64,000 bases of DNA from Drosophila pseudoobscura (taxonomy: Eukaryota > Arthropoda > Insecta > Diptera > Drosophilidae). The position numbers were made by a program, and so were the translations under genes. This document shows positions 34,101 through 46,100 of the stretch, in pieces; within the stretch, counting starts at the first letter, position 1; the number at the start of each line of letters is the position of its first letter. The stretch is from NCBI RefSeq assembly GCF_009870125.1, contig NC_046681.1:12165001-12229000 (forward strand), given 5' to 3'. The notes under the pieces are model-generated. The model had not been told where the DNA came from, searched no databases, and saw nothing but the letters and a program-made list of their open reading frames with translations.

Positions 34101-37100
34101 AATCTACTTGCCACTCAGTCGACGCACCTGTCAGGAAGCGCGTGGCTGCCTGCCACTAGTCGGGGGGCGCACAACTGGCAGAGCCCGTGACATGACACGG
34201 AGTGAGGTTTTGACTACATTACACATACGCCACGGAGACCGCGAATTTTCGGAGTGCGTAGCTTCCACTTTCCATCCCGTGCTCCACTTTGGTTCTTAAT
34301 TATGCACATGTGAAATTATATGCGAAGGCATAATTAAATTAAAGCAATTAAAAATATTAAAGCCACATGAGAAAGCTTTTGTGTTGTTGCATCTTTTTGA
34401 AAGCCATCAAAACGTTGGAGAGGGCGCAGTAAAGTCCTTATCCTGACAGCTATCTCCCCCTGGTCCTGTCTGTTTGTCTGCGGAAGGCGTTTCCTGTTAC
34501 CTTATATTAATATGCCAGGCTCTGCCAACTAAATAATGTTCGACACGAGAGCATGCAGGGCTTTCAGAGAGAGGGATATCTACTCGTAAATATAGTAGGG
34601 AAAATGGAGACACACTCATTCCACGGCGTGTCCTTGGCTTGTCTGTCTGTTCGCTTGTTTTATCGCGCCTTGCCGCCCGCCTTGTTCTGGCTTCGGTCCT
34701 AAGTGGATTTCCATTATAAACATAAGCAAGATTTATTATTCAATTTGCGCACATAATTTGTAATTATTTCCATGGGCATTGACTTTTTTCGACAACTGTT
34801 TTTGGTAAAGGATCCAAAATGGTTTCGAATTAAACGGGATTAAGTCAGTGAAGTCGGTCAGGGAAATCGCATTAACTGGAATTACGTTTAATTGAATATA
34901 AAATGGGAATAGAAAATATTGGACAAAAGTTGGGCTAGAAATCTAAAGGGATATATTAGCCGATTTTAGGGAAGACTAGAAGGATGTTTAATATTTAAAG
35001 ATACAATTAATATTTTGCATCGTTCTGTAGTTCTTTCTATAGAAAAAAAATCATAGCCATGACTTTTTTGCTCAATCCTCTACCCTCTTAAGAAACGAAG
35101 AAAAATTTTAGGCGTCCCAAAAACTCTGTCAGTGAAGACTGTCATTATTAAAATCGATTGAAAAGGAAAGAGCCGTATTGTAATTTAATTAATTTTAGTT
35201 TCTGCCAGTTTTGCACAACTTGATGCAATCTCAGTCGCGCCGCCAGCTGGCTACCATTTTCTCAGCATGGTCTAGTCCCCGCACCCTCGCACCAGCGAGA
35301 TCTCCACAGTTGTCACAAATGTCCAGAGGGGAAGAAGAACTAGGGACGAGCTAGGGTGCAAGGCGGTAGCTCCTAGCGTAGGGAGTGTAGCAAAGTTTTC
35401 CACTTTTCCACTTGCCGCCGTCAGCCCTCATTAACCTTTTCCGGAGCCAACAGAGCAGAACAGAAATGGTTTTACTTGACACCTTCGGGCGATGCTGCCT
35501 GGCATATTTTAAACATCTGAACTCGAGCATTTAAACAATCTTATCTGTTTTATGATAATATTTTCACAAATTTAACAAAGCGTTTATGCTGTGTAAACAA
35601 AACCCTTTCCATTCCCATTTTCTAAGCGTGTCTCTGCCCTTCGTTCATCAGTTTTGATTTTCATTTGTTCGCTTTCAATTATATATGCAGATCCAATCAA
35701 TATACTCGAATCTATACGGTCCTCTTTGCATGAGAGTCCCTCCAAGCTTCCAAGCTCCAACATTGATGGTCCCATATAGTCTGGTATTTTTTTTTCCTAC
35801 TTCCAATTCCTCCACTTTCTGGGCATTTTGACACTTTGAGTGGTTTTAGTTGTCAGTTACACGACGAAAAAAAAAACAAAAAAAAAAAAAATGAGGGGAA
35901 AAAGTGTGGAGGAGCATGTCTATGAAAATTCCTTTTGCATAAAATATGTGGCCAGGCAGACAGTCACTTGAAGAGAGAACAGGGGACACTCTGAGCTCTC
36001 TCTCTGGCATTGGTGGGGGGATTTTCCGCTTTTGCTTTGCGAAATGTTTTGATGGCATTTGGAAGGATTTTCGTTATATTTGGAACTCAGTTTGGAGAGC
36101 ACCAAACAGACATTACGAATAAATGAAGCATGATGTATCATAACTTTTACTTATGGAGGGAAACATGTTATTTTGTTGGCTCTGTGCTTGTATTTATATA
36201 TGGTCTATGGTATCGATAACGAGCCCATTATCCTGTTCCCAAGGAAAACAATAAGTCAGCAGTGTGCTAATCCGAATGTCACTATAAATCTTGTGTACAT
36301 GTCCACCAAATCTGTGATGCATTGCAGTCTTTCACGCAATCGCTTTAAGACTTGATCCTTGGATATTCTCCTGTCCGCAAGGAGACGTGTCGTTATCAGA
36401 TGGCCCATTCAGATGCCGGGCCATGGCTAAGATGTCAGCCATAAAAGAGGGTATGCTTCGCTGTATGCTATGCCTGCACATATTGGATATCCAATTTGGT
36501 TTAATGCTGACACTAGCCACACGCTCTCTTAAGCTGATTAAAACTCAATTAAAGACTTGGCACTTTAAGGTCGTATGGACACTCTTACACGAGCTTGCAT
36601 ATGATATATACTCACACCCACAGCTCTTTAGAGGGAACCTCCGCACCCAGAGATACTATATCTAACCAAGAGGACGGACCTCCCCACTCGACTCTACGAT
36701 ATTTCACTCTTCAGTTCCGCCTGTGTCCCATACACAAATGCAATTAATTTATGCTGACCAAGCGTTGGTCCTTCAGTGTGCACAGTCCTCTGTGGGGCAG
36801 GACATGGACAGGAAAAGTTACGGATAAACTGAGGGAAATTGAGAGAGAGAGAGAGGAGGAACACAAAGAACGGGAGAACGACCGGAGACTATAGGGTCCG
36901 GCGGTACGCCTACATTAATCACAAGAAGGATTCACCAGTGCATCAATAAAAATGTGCGACAAAAGCCATTAAAGAACAACTACTCGTACATTCAGGCTGA
37001 GAGAGCAAACGAAAGCATCATGAGAGCACACACACAAGAGTGTGTGGGGGAAAAGTGGGGGGGAAAACTGACCAAACCGTAGCGCTCCTCTTAACCCATA

Positions 37101-40100
37101 AAGTGGGACATCAATTCGCCCGACTGCTTTATGGCACCCATGTGAAAAATTTACTCTAGTGCAAAATGACAAAAACAAAAAATTAAAAACCAATTTTCGA
37201 CGCCTGTTAAATATTTAATATCAAAGGCTTTCACTTGAAATATTCAAGTGTTTCGTTATATATTCATATGGTATGAGATCGTGTGTGGGCAGACATTAAC
37301 TCTAGTCAAGTGAAAGTCATTAAGAGCAATTTCACGTGGGCGGGGAAAATACAATTAAACCGTATAGAGAAAGCGGAATGTCATGCCAGGATGAGGATGA
37401 AACTGACGTTGTGGATGAGTCTGAATGAGTGGCCATTTAACCCACCATCACCAACCATTAAAGGGGTAAATTGTGGAGAAGGTTATGATGGTCCAGAGCC
37501 TACGAGCATGTAGATAGACATATTCTGTGGTAGACTCTTTAATTTTATGGGTTGTGTCATAGGTCGGTGTTCGTAGTTTGGTTCCAAGGAGATGTGCTTT
37601 AATGAATCATTTATGAAATGAATAGCCAGTTTTATGAGATTTGTTGAATAAGATGTGGAACTCTAGGAATGCCTTAAGCTATATAAGTTTTGTAAACTTT
37701 ATGACTTTATAACTTGGGGATGTGAATATGTAATCCAATTTGATAGTAGAGATGCATAGATTCTAGGCTGGTTTTTGGAGTTGTTTAACAAGTTTCAAGA
37801 AGAATATAGCCCCCTGCACACTCACTTTCCTCGCTCGTCACTCGCTTTTCTCGCTCGTCACTCGCTTCCCTCGCTCGTCACTCGTTCGGCTCGCTCGCTC
37901 TGATATGAGTAAGATATCAGGCCACGACGACGAGCCAACAGTTTTTACATAACAGAGAGATATGTAAGTACAAGCAGCACTGCCAAAATAACAACATCAT
38001 TTCTTATATCCCCCCGAATTCCCATCCAATTATGTGCTCCACTTTAAGAAAAACCCATTCGATTTCTCCAAAGGTCTGCCTTCACCGATCAAACCCTTTA
38101 GGAATGACATCTTTCGAGCAACAATCTCTACTATGTGACATTTTGTGGCAAGACAGCTGCACTTTGCCACTTGGTTGTGAACAGAATATCCTTCTAGCAC
38201 TGCCCTTCCCTGTCCCCAACAAGGAGACATGTAGCTGGACATCGTGTCGACCAACGGGAAGTGTTTCGACCCCTCCCAAGCTGCTACCTGACTGGACTCG
38301 CTGATTAGATGATACCCGATGATGGTGTGGAAATGGTAGAGGGAAAAGTAGATGGCGACGGTAGACAGACTCCTGCCATCATCAAAATTACATCATCCAA
38401 TTTCAATTAGACGCAATTCGAGCTCCAGTCAATTAGGCGAGGTATTCACTGCAGAGTGTTGAGCGTTTGCTAATGAGCAACTCTAGTCATTTTCATTGCT
38501 GCTGCTGTTGCTCTAGCCCATCATCATCAAGGTTAATTAAAACATAAACTGTTTTAACTGAATGTTGTAGTAGGAGAAAAAGCATCCATCCCACTCCCAG
38601 AGATGGGTGGTTCTCTCCTTGGATGGATGGATAGATGGATGGATGCCTCTAAGCTGCAGCAATCACACGAAGCTCAAGTCGGTTGCTGTTGATTAAATTG
38701 AAGCCTTCACAGCTCAACCTCCTTCTTATGCAACAAATTATGCGTTGCTGGAGGTCGAATTTGGGTTTGGGTTCTGGGTTTCTTCCGCTTGGGTTTGGTT
38801 TTGACACCCAGTCGAGCCCCAAGCCGATTTCATTAATTATTCAGAGCACAGTTTCTCGGTCTTCCCCCTGGGGGTCTCCCACTGCTGATTTAACAGCCGA
38901 AAGCATTAGCCAGCATTCTCTCTCTCTCCTTGGCACTCTGCTCTTCCGCCGCATCGTCGGTGTCAACTTAAGCATGTGCCGACTGTATAATGAATTGTGT
39001 GTAGTTCATGTTGATGTAGGTCTCTGATGCTTATTCTCTGTTCTGCTCCTGATGTCCCGAATTACTCACTGGAATTGGTTTATATTGGATTTGGCTTAGA
39101 TTGGCATGAGGTCCCCCGATCATAGTTGATTGCTTTCTCTCAATTGATGAAATTAGTTTAACGAAATTCTGTATTCATTTATTCTATTTATAGAGATTTA
39201 TTTTCTGCAGACATTCGAGAGCTTTAAGCCTAAAGAAAAGTTGTCTGGAGAACGCTGGTTCCATTATATTTCTAGGGTCTATAAATAATTATTTTTTAAG
39301 AGGAATTTTGTAACATTTCCAACAAACCCAAAATGTTCACACTGCTTGTATCTGGTTAACATATTCCATTGAATATTTGGTTGCGTCTTCATAAAATCTT
39401 ATCACGTAACCCAAACAGTGCCCGCCATTTCCGTATACATAGTGCATATCTTTAATATCTGCTGCTGTAATCTCACCAGCAAATTAGCTTCATCTAGACG
39501 AAGGACGCTAAATCTTTTATTGCTCCTAACCTTCATTAGCATATGACAGCTATTCCCAGCCATAAAGTGTCCCTTACTTCCTTGAACTTTATTCTTTAAT
39601 CCCTCATGGCTTGGCAACTATTCAGGGCAGAGCGTGCTTTGTTAGCGCTCGGGGTTCCTTTCTTTTGTCAAATTTTTATGGCCAATGCGTGTGAAAAAAA
39701 GGGATACCTTTGCGGCATGGAGATCCCACATCGTGTGTGTCTGTGTTGTGTATTTGTGTTTAGCATATCAAAACGGCAATCTTGCATTGGTTTATCCTGC
39801 CCATGGGTGATGGTTACCCAGATGCGGGTACCATATACAACGAGTGAACGAGTACAAATTAAATTCACAGCTCATTTGCCATGCAACAGCGCATTGCTAT
39901 CTATCGGATGCTGGTTTTGGGTTTTCGGATATGCTTTCTCTGTTACTTTCTGGTTTATTTATGGAATTAATTACCAAATTTCGCATTATGTGATTCACAG
40001 GCTCTGCATATGCGAAAATATATACATCCGTCGGTATGGTGGCCTCTGTGGTTTGTTCTGGTCGTTTCTAATGAGTTTTATACATATAATATGTACAGAC

Positions 40101-43100
40101 ATTTATGTGCATATATAAACTGTTCGTTCTACGAGCATGTTCTGCTTTGGGCACAAACTCGTACATATTCTAATTAAGTTGTTTTCGGTGCTCCACCCAT
40201 AGACACAACAATATAATCTATCTAAATGAGTTTGTTGCATAAATATCTACATTTGCTAATGGGCTGGCGATTTTGCTACCAGAATAGAAATGTTTATATT
40301 TGCTTTTGATGTGTAATTAATGACGAAAGAGAGAGAGAAAGCCTGAGCGTTGAGCCAAGAACAATGCATTTGGTTCATTAGAAGAAGCGGTCTATTTTAG
40401 TTGATGAAAGCTCTTAAGGGGAATTAAGAGATTCAGAGTATTTTGCGAAAAAATAATTTGGGATATCATTTTTCAATTAGTTTATAAGTGGCTCTGAGTA
40501 CTAAGCTTATTTTAATTGGGGAGATCTTTCAATTTCATGAAACAATATTTTCTGTGTATTAAAAATAGGTTGATGAAAGTCTTTCGGGTAATCGGGAGAC
40601 TTTTTGGAATTTTATTTTGGTATTACTTTTCAATTAGAGCTAGGATATTGTTTTTCAATTAGGAAACATTCGAAATTGATTGAATTTTAATACTTGTATT
40701 TGGTGTCAATGCTGGGATCTAGAAGTCATTTATGCTGATGAGAGAAATGGGAATGGTGGATAAAAAAAATACTAGATATTTTTAGCTATAAATTTAAATG
40801 AATTTCAAGAAAAAATGAATCTATTTAAGTGTTCAATTAATTTAAATTGTATAATTATTCATGGATTTAATGGTTGATTCTTTTCAGAAAATTAATCTAA
40901 TTTAATGGGCTTTCAGTATGATTAGAGCTCTTCCTTTTCAATGATTAAATGATTTTTCTCGTTTTAAATCATGCTTTTTCTAAAAACATTAAAGGCTCGT
41001 TCTTTAAGTACAAGTTCAACATGCTCCTGGCTGGTTCCCACCAAAGTTTCCCCATATCTCAGCCTTATCGCATAACTGTAAAGCCGTATGGCAGCCCGTA
41101 ATGAGCTTCGCGAACTCTGAAAGAAGCCACCATTATTATTATTCTTATCGGAGGCAAGCAACCCACCATTAAAGGTCATTGAAAGTGTCATTTGTCATTA
41201 GCCGAATGCAGAGTGAAGTGAAAGCTGCTGATGGCCACAAGGCCACAGAAACAGTGTGTGCTCCTCCATGCGATGGGTGGCTGTGGCTGTGGCTGCGGAA
41301 GCCGCAAGGAGTTCTCCTATCAGTCGTCGTCCAGTCGCCCTGACTTTTCCCTTTTCTCCAATGCAATGCTCATTCTTTTTATTCTATTTTCTTGCATTTT
41401 TTTGTGGTTCGTAATTAATTACGAAACCCGGAATCTTTTTCGGTGGCCAAAATTAGTTACTGAGTGCTTTTCAGCCACTCCTTTGGGGCATGCAGGTCTC
41501 GTTCTCTCTCTTTTATGTGTGGTAAAACTTTTGTCCTGTCATTAGTCAAATTTTGTGATTTTTCTTGCTGTTAGTTTTTATCGGGTCTTCCGGGAAAACC
41601 TGCCTCAAATTTCTTGGTTGAATGTTTTCCATTCAGCGGCTGGGTGCTGGCTGTCCTTTGCTTTGGCTGTTGCCGTGGCACCTCTTCTAATTAAAAGTTG
41701 TTTGACATTTTTGCGGTTTGTTATTTACGTTCTTTCCATGTTTTATTTGTTTGGTCTGTGCTTGCACTCGCTCTCTTTCTCTCTGTCTCTTTGATTAACT
41801 CTGCTCTATTGTGTACTGGCTTACCCTCCGCATAACCCGCATTTTCGTCTACCTTTGCTCATCTTTTGTCATGCCATCTGCGGTATTATGCAATTCATAA
41901 AGCTCTGCTGTGGTTAGAAGGCTGCTTGCGGGGTCATGCTGGTTTTTCCATATGTAAGATTTATTAAAATATTCTCAGATTCGGAAAGGATGGAGAAGTA
42001 GAGCGAGGGCTGGGTGTGCCAGGGACTTACCGCGAGGATTACTCCAGCGATTCTCTATGACGAAAACTATGATAATGATTAAATCTCCGTGGAATCCTAT
42101 ATCATCTGACAAAAGTCAGAAGGAAATATTATGTGTAGGAGCATCGAAAATTTGATACTCAGTGTAAGAGAGAGAATGAGTAAGCGCGTATTTGTTCCTT
42201 CTTGCTATAATAATAATCCAATCTGTTCCAGATTCGTCAGTCTAGAAGAGAAGTGGTCATTCTCTACGAGGGGCGTTGCAAAATTTCGAAACAAACTTTA
42301 TTCTGTGGGATATCACAAGAGTTTGGATACGAAATATCGTTGTTCTAGCTCTGAGAACTAGGAGTCAAACACGATGGAGGGACAGGCAGACATGGCTCAA
42401 TCGACTCGGCTTTTGATGCTGATCAAGAATATATATACTTTATTGGGTCGGAAACGCTTCCTTATGGACGATACACACATCCACTTTCAGCACAAATCTA
42501 ACCCCTCAACCTATTTTGAGTATCGGGTATAACAATTATCTGTTCCCCAAAAATGTTCTAAATACGTTTCAGTGGTTTCGATGAGCATATTTTTGATAAA
42601 TTTTAATTGTATCCTGAGATCTGTTAAATTAGTCATTAATCCTTTTAAACTCTTAAATTGTCATCTTTCTTTTCCTCAGTAAAGGAACATAATTGGTCAA
42701 ATCCTCTTCCATATTGCGCAACAGGTATGTCCTCTGCTCAATAGGATCCCCTCCGAGCATTTTCTCCTTGTATTCGGGATCGTCGCATCTGTATCGGTTG
42801 CAAATTTTCTTGTAGCTCTCTATCTCACAATCCAGATAGTCGTTTGCTCCCTCGGATATTTCACCGCGCAGCGCGCGACGAATGCACTCCCTTAGGAAGG
42901 TCATGTCGCAATAGCGGTTTGTTATCACAGTTTGACTGGTTTTCTCTCTGTCAGACTCCTCCTCGGAGGCCTCTGGTTTCCACTGATTCGTCGGGGTGCC
43001 ATGAGTGTTGTGTTGCTCGATCTGCTGTTCCTTCTGTTTCGATCGCTTGAAACCGTACTCTTTCTGTCTGGATCCCTTGATCGCGCACTCTTTCTGGCTT

Positions 43101-46100
43101 GCGAATTTCGTTTTACAGGATTTCAATGGACTTTTATAACAAATTTCATCATCAAAGTATTGTTTGTCTTTAAGAGATAGTGGCGTCTTGAGATATGATG
43201 GATAAACATGAGGGGCCTGCCCGTTGATGCAGTTCCGCTTAAGAATCGAACGTGTGGGCATAGCAGAATAAGAATCAGGAGGAGCCTCTTTGATGGCACT
43301 GCCCAAATCCTTAGCTGTCACACCTCCTCCTTCTTCACCTGATGGGGAGAACCCTTTTCCTTTTTTACTTGCCGCCTTGACGCGAGGGGGCGCCCCGAAG
43401 GTGTCGAATTTCACGCTCGACGGTTTGTAGTAGGCGCCCGACTGTTGCCGCACATGGGGCGCTGGTGGAAAGGTGGCAGGATCATAGAAGGTTTCCTTCT
43501 GTGGCTGTTCCTGATATCGCTGCCGCTGTTGCTGGAATCTCTGCGGTTCTTCTGCCCTATATATCTGAGGTTCTATAACAGGTCCTTGCGGTTCTTCCAT
43601 GAAACGCTGTTGTCTATCCACCGCTTCCCGCGGTTGTTGGCTTGAAGACTGAGGACTTTCCAAATTCATTGTCTCAAAGGGTCGCTGTGGTCCCCGCGTC
43701 GATTCAAACTGCTGCCTCGACGCATGATTTGATCTGAATGATGAATGATTCGATGACGCATTAGTCGAGGTGTCCAGAATTTTCATCAAATTGAGTTCTT
43801 CCGGTGGCATCTGCTCGAAGATCCCGTACAGGCTCTTCTGGTTTAGGCACACACTCAACGCACTAATGTATCCGTTCCGCAGGCACGCCTCCAGCACCGT
43901 GTCGCACTTCATAGATGTCAGTTCATTGAGCCACTTCCTCGCGCATTGGCATTCGCGGGAGTTGGGGTGGAATGCCTCCTCCGGTTGGGGGCTGCACTCC
44001 AGCATCACAAGGCAATCACTTATGCGGAGATTTACCTTGGCATCGTAGACCGCCCGTGGATGCTTCTCCTGATTTTTTTCGTCACCTCTTTCTGACATCG
44101 TATTGCGACTGCCTTTCGAACTCCCCGGCTTCGATTGTCGATGTTGCATGCTCGCGTCGTCGCTTTCCTTGGGGGAGGATGCCCAACCGCCATCAACTTT
44201 CTTTGGAGAGAACATAGTCTAAGGATCTAGGGATCAGAACTATTTCAGATTACTTAGTAGATTTTTTTTTAATTTTTTTTTTACTGAAATTTTGGAGTAT
44301 GTCTATTTTTTTAACGAAAAAGAACAACTATTTTAAAATTGAAGGAAAGGAAGGGGTAGATATTTCAGGGATATTTCTAGAGATTGTTCGAAGAGTTGGA
44401 GGGGAAAGCTTTGTCCGGAGAGTTCTATGGATAGTCCTAGGGATATTTCGATATATCTTGGGATATCTAGATAGATCTAGGGATTATAGCTATTTGGAGT
44501 ATCGGTTATACAAAACTTTTCAAACTACCCACTACTGAATATCATATTTGTTTGTTTTTGATGCGCTTATCGCTTTTTTCTCTCTCTTTTTTCTACCTGT
44601 CCTAAAAGCGTTTTTTATTGACGCCAGTTCCTTTGGTCCACCCACTTTGTTGTCAGATGTTTTTACGCTGTCGGCAGCAGACTATAAATATGCATTAAAC
44701 TTAAAATGGAAAAATAAACTAAAAAGGGTTGGGGGGTAACATGAGAACAGATTTTCTCTGTTGGTTTTAAAGCGGAATCAGAGATTTAAACAGAAATCCT
44801 TGCAAGTCCTAAACGTTTATTTTAATGGTTTCTTTTTTTACGCTTTCTTGCAGCTTCCCGCCATATACGCCGCAAAGTGCCGTACGCTGGTCATTTGATG
44901 ACGCCGCGCCGGCTCTGGCTGAATAAAATCCCAACACAATGTGACGTGGTCATTGAATTTCCCGAGGATGCCCCGGACGAGGCACTGCGATGGCTTCTGG
45001 CCCGCATACGCTCCCAACCGCCTGCGGGTCTGGGCCTCCTGGTACAGGTCAAGGCGCATGAGAGCACGCGACGGAATGCCTTCTATGTCAGTGCCCCCGT
45101 GAATGTGTAAGTGGCAGCAACACCACGCGGTGGCTAGATGTAAATTGAAAGCTTTCGGTTTTGCAGTTTATTCAACGTGCGAAATGCAAATTTCAATATT
45201 TATATTTTATGCATTTTTCATGTCGAGTTTTGTGTAGAATATTTAATAATCCTTTTTTTTTTTACAGTCTTTTTAAAGCCGCCGAAGAGGCCCGCCTGCC
45301 CAAGCGTCTGCGTCCGGATCTGGGCGGTGCCTTGAGGGAGTTTACTACCCGCGAGAGCCATTGCTTCCAGCAGTTGAGGGGTGATGTGGCCAGCACCGCG
45401 CTGTTCACCTCCCAGGAGCGTCAGTGGCTGGTGTTGCAGGTGCTGCAGGGCCTGCGTGCCGGCTGCAGTGACATCGATGCACTGCACGGACGGGCAGCCG
45501 TGGCCGAGGGCCAGAGCATTGTGGCCGCCTGGCAGGAGTCGGGTCTAATTACACAGGTCTTTCCGCTGCACGAACCACGTTCCTTGACACAGCTTCAGAC
45601 CCACTGGGTCAAGCAGATATTTGCACCGCAACCTTTGGGTGAGTCCTATTGTTGATTCTCCTGTAATAAATCAAAATAAAATCTTATTCTTCTTCTAGAT
45701 GACATTGCTGCTTATTTTGGGGTGAAGGTTGCCCTGTACTTTGCCTGGTTGGGTCATTACACCTGCGCCTTGGGTGTACCGGCTGTTTTTGGCACAATTC
45801 TTTACTGCATTCTCTGGGGCAAAGGTCAGACCGCCCAGGACATGGGTCACGTGCTCTTCTCTCTGTTCAATGTGGCCTGGGCCTCACTGTATCTGGAGGC
45901 CTGGAAGAGGTACTCTGTGGAGTTGGCCTTTCGCTGGGGCACTCTGTCAACTCCCCCCGAGTTACTCGAGCCACCTAGGCCTCTCTATAAGGTGCGTTTA
46001 CCTAGACTAATAGTATACTAAACTATTTACTAAATAATTACTAATTTTATTATCATTTTGTAGGGCCCCTTGGAGGAGAACAATGTCACAGGTCGCCTAG

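Larger units (their letters stand above)
22367..42652 (+). other. Anoctamin intron 1, left part
   Basis: About 20 kb of intron with no recognisable gene. Seen in it: GA and GGTGAC runs at 25384-25430, a minus-strand tRNA-like A-box patch near 25445-25480, a TA run near 30640-30665, a GC-richer open frame at 33546-33860, a 20-bp minisatellite at 37821-37900, GGAT units at 38621-38644, and a dispersed-repeat tail at about 42230-42535. Long first introns in flies often hold enhancers, but I cannot point to one. Confidence 0.5.

Noticed and set aside
39606..40118. 170-codon plus-strand frame in the anoctamin intron
   Set aside because: Cys/Phe/Ile-rich chance composition in AT-rich sequence with no recognisable domain.
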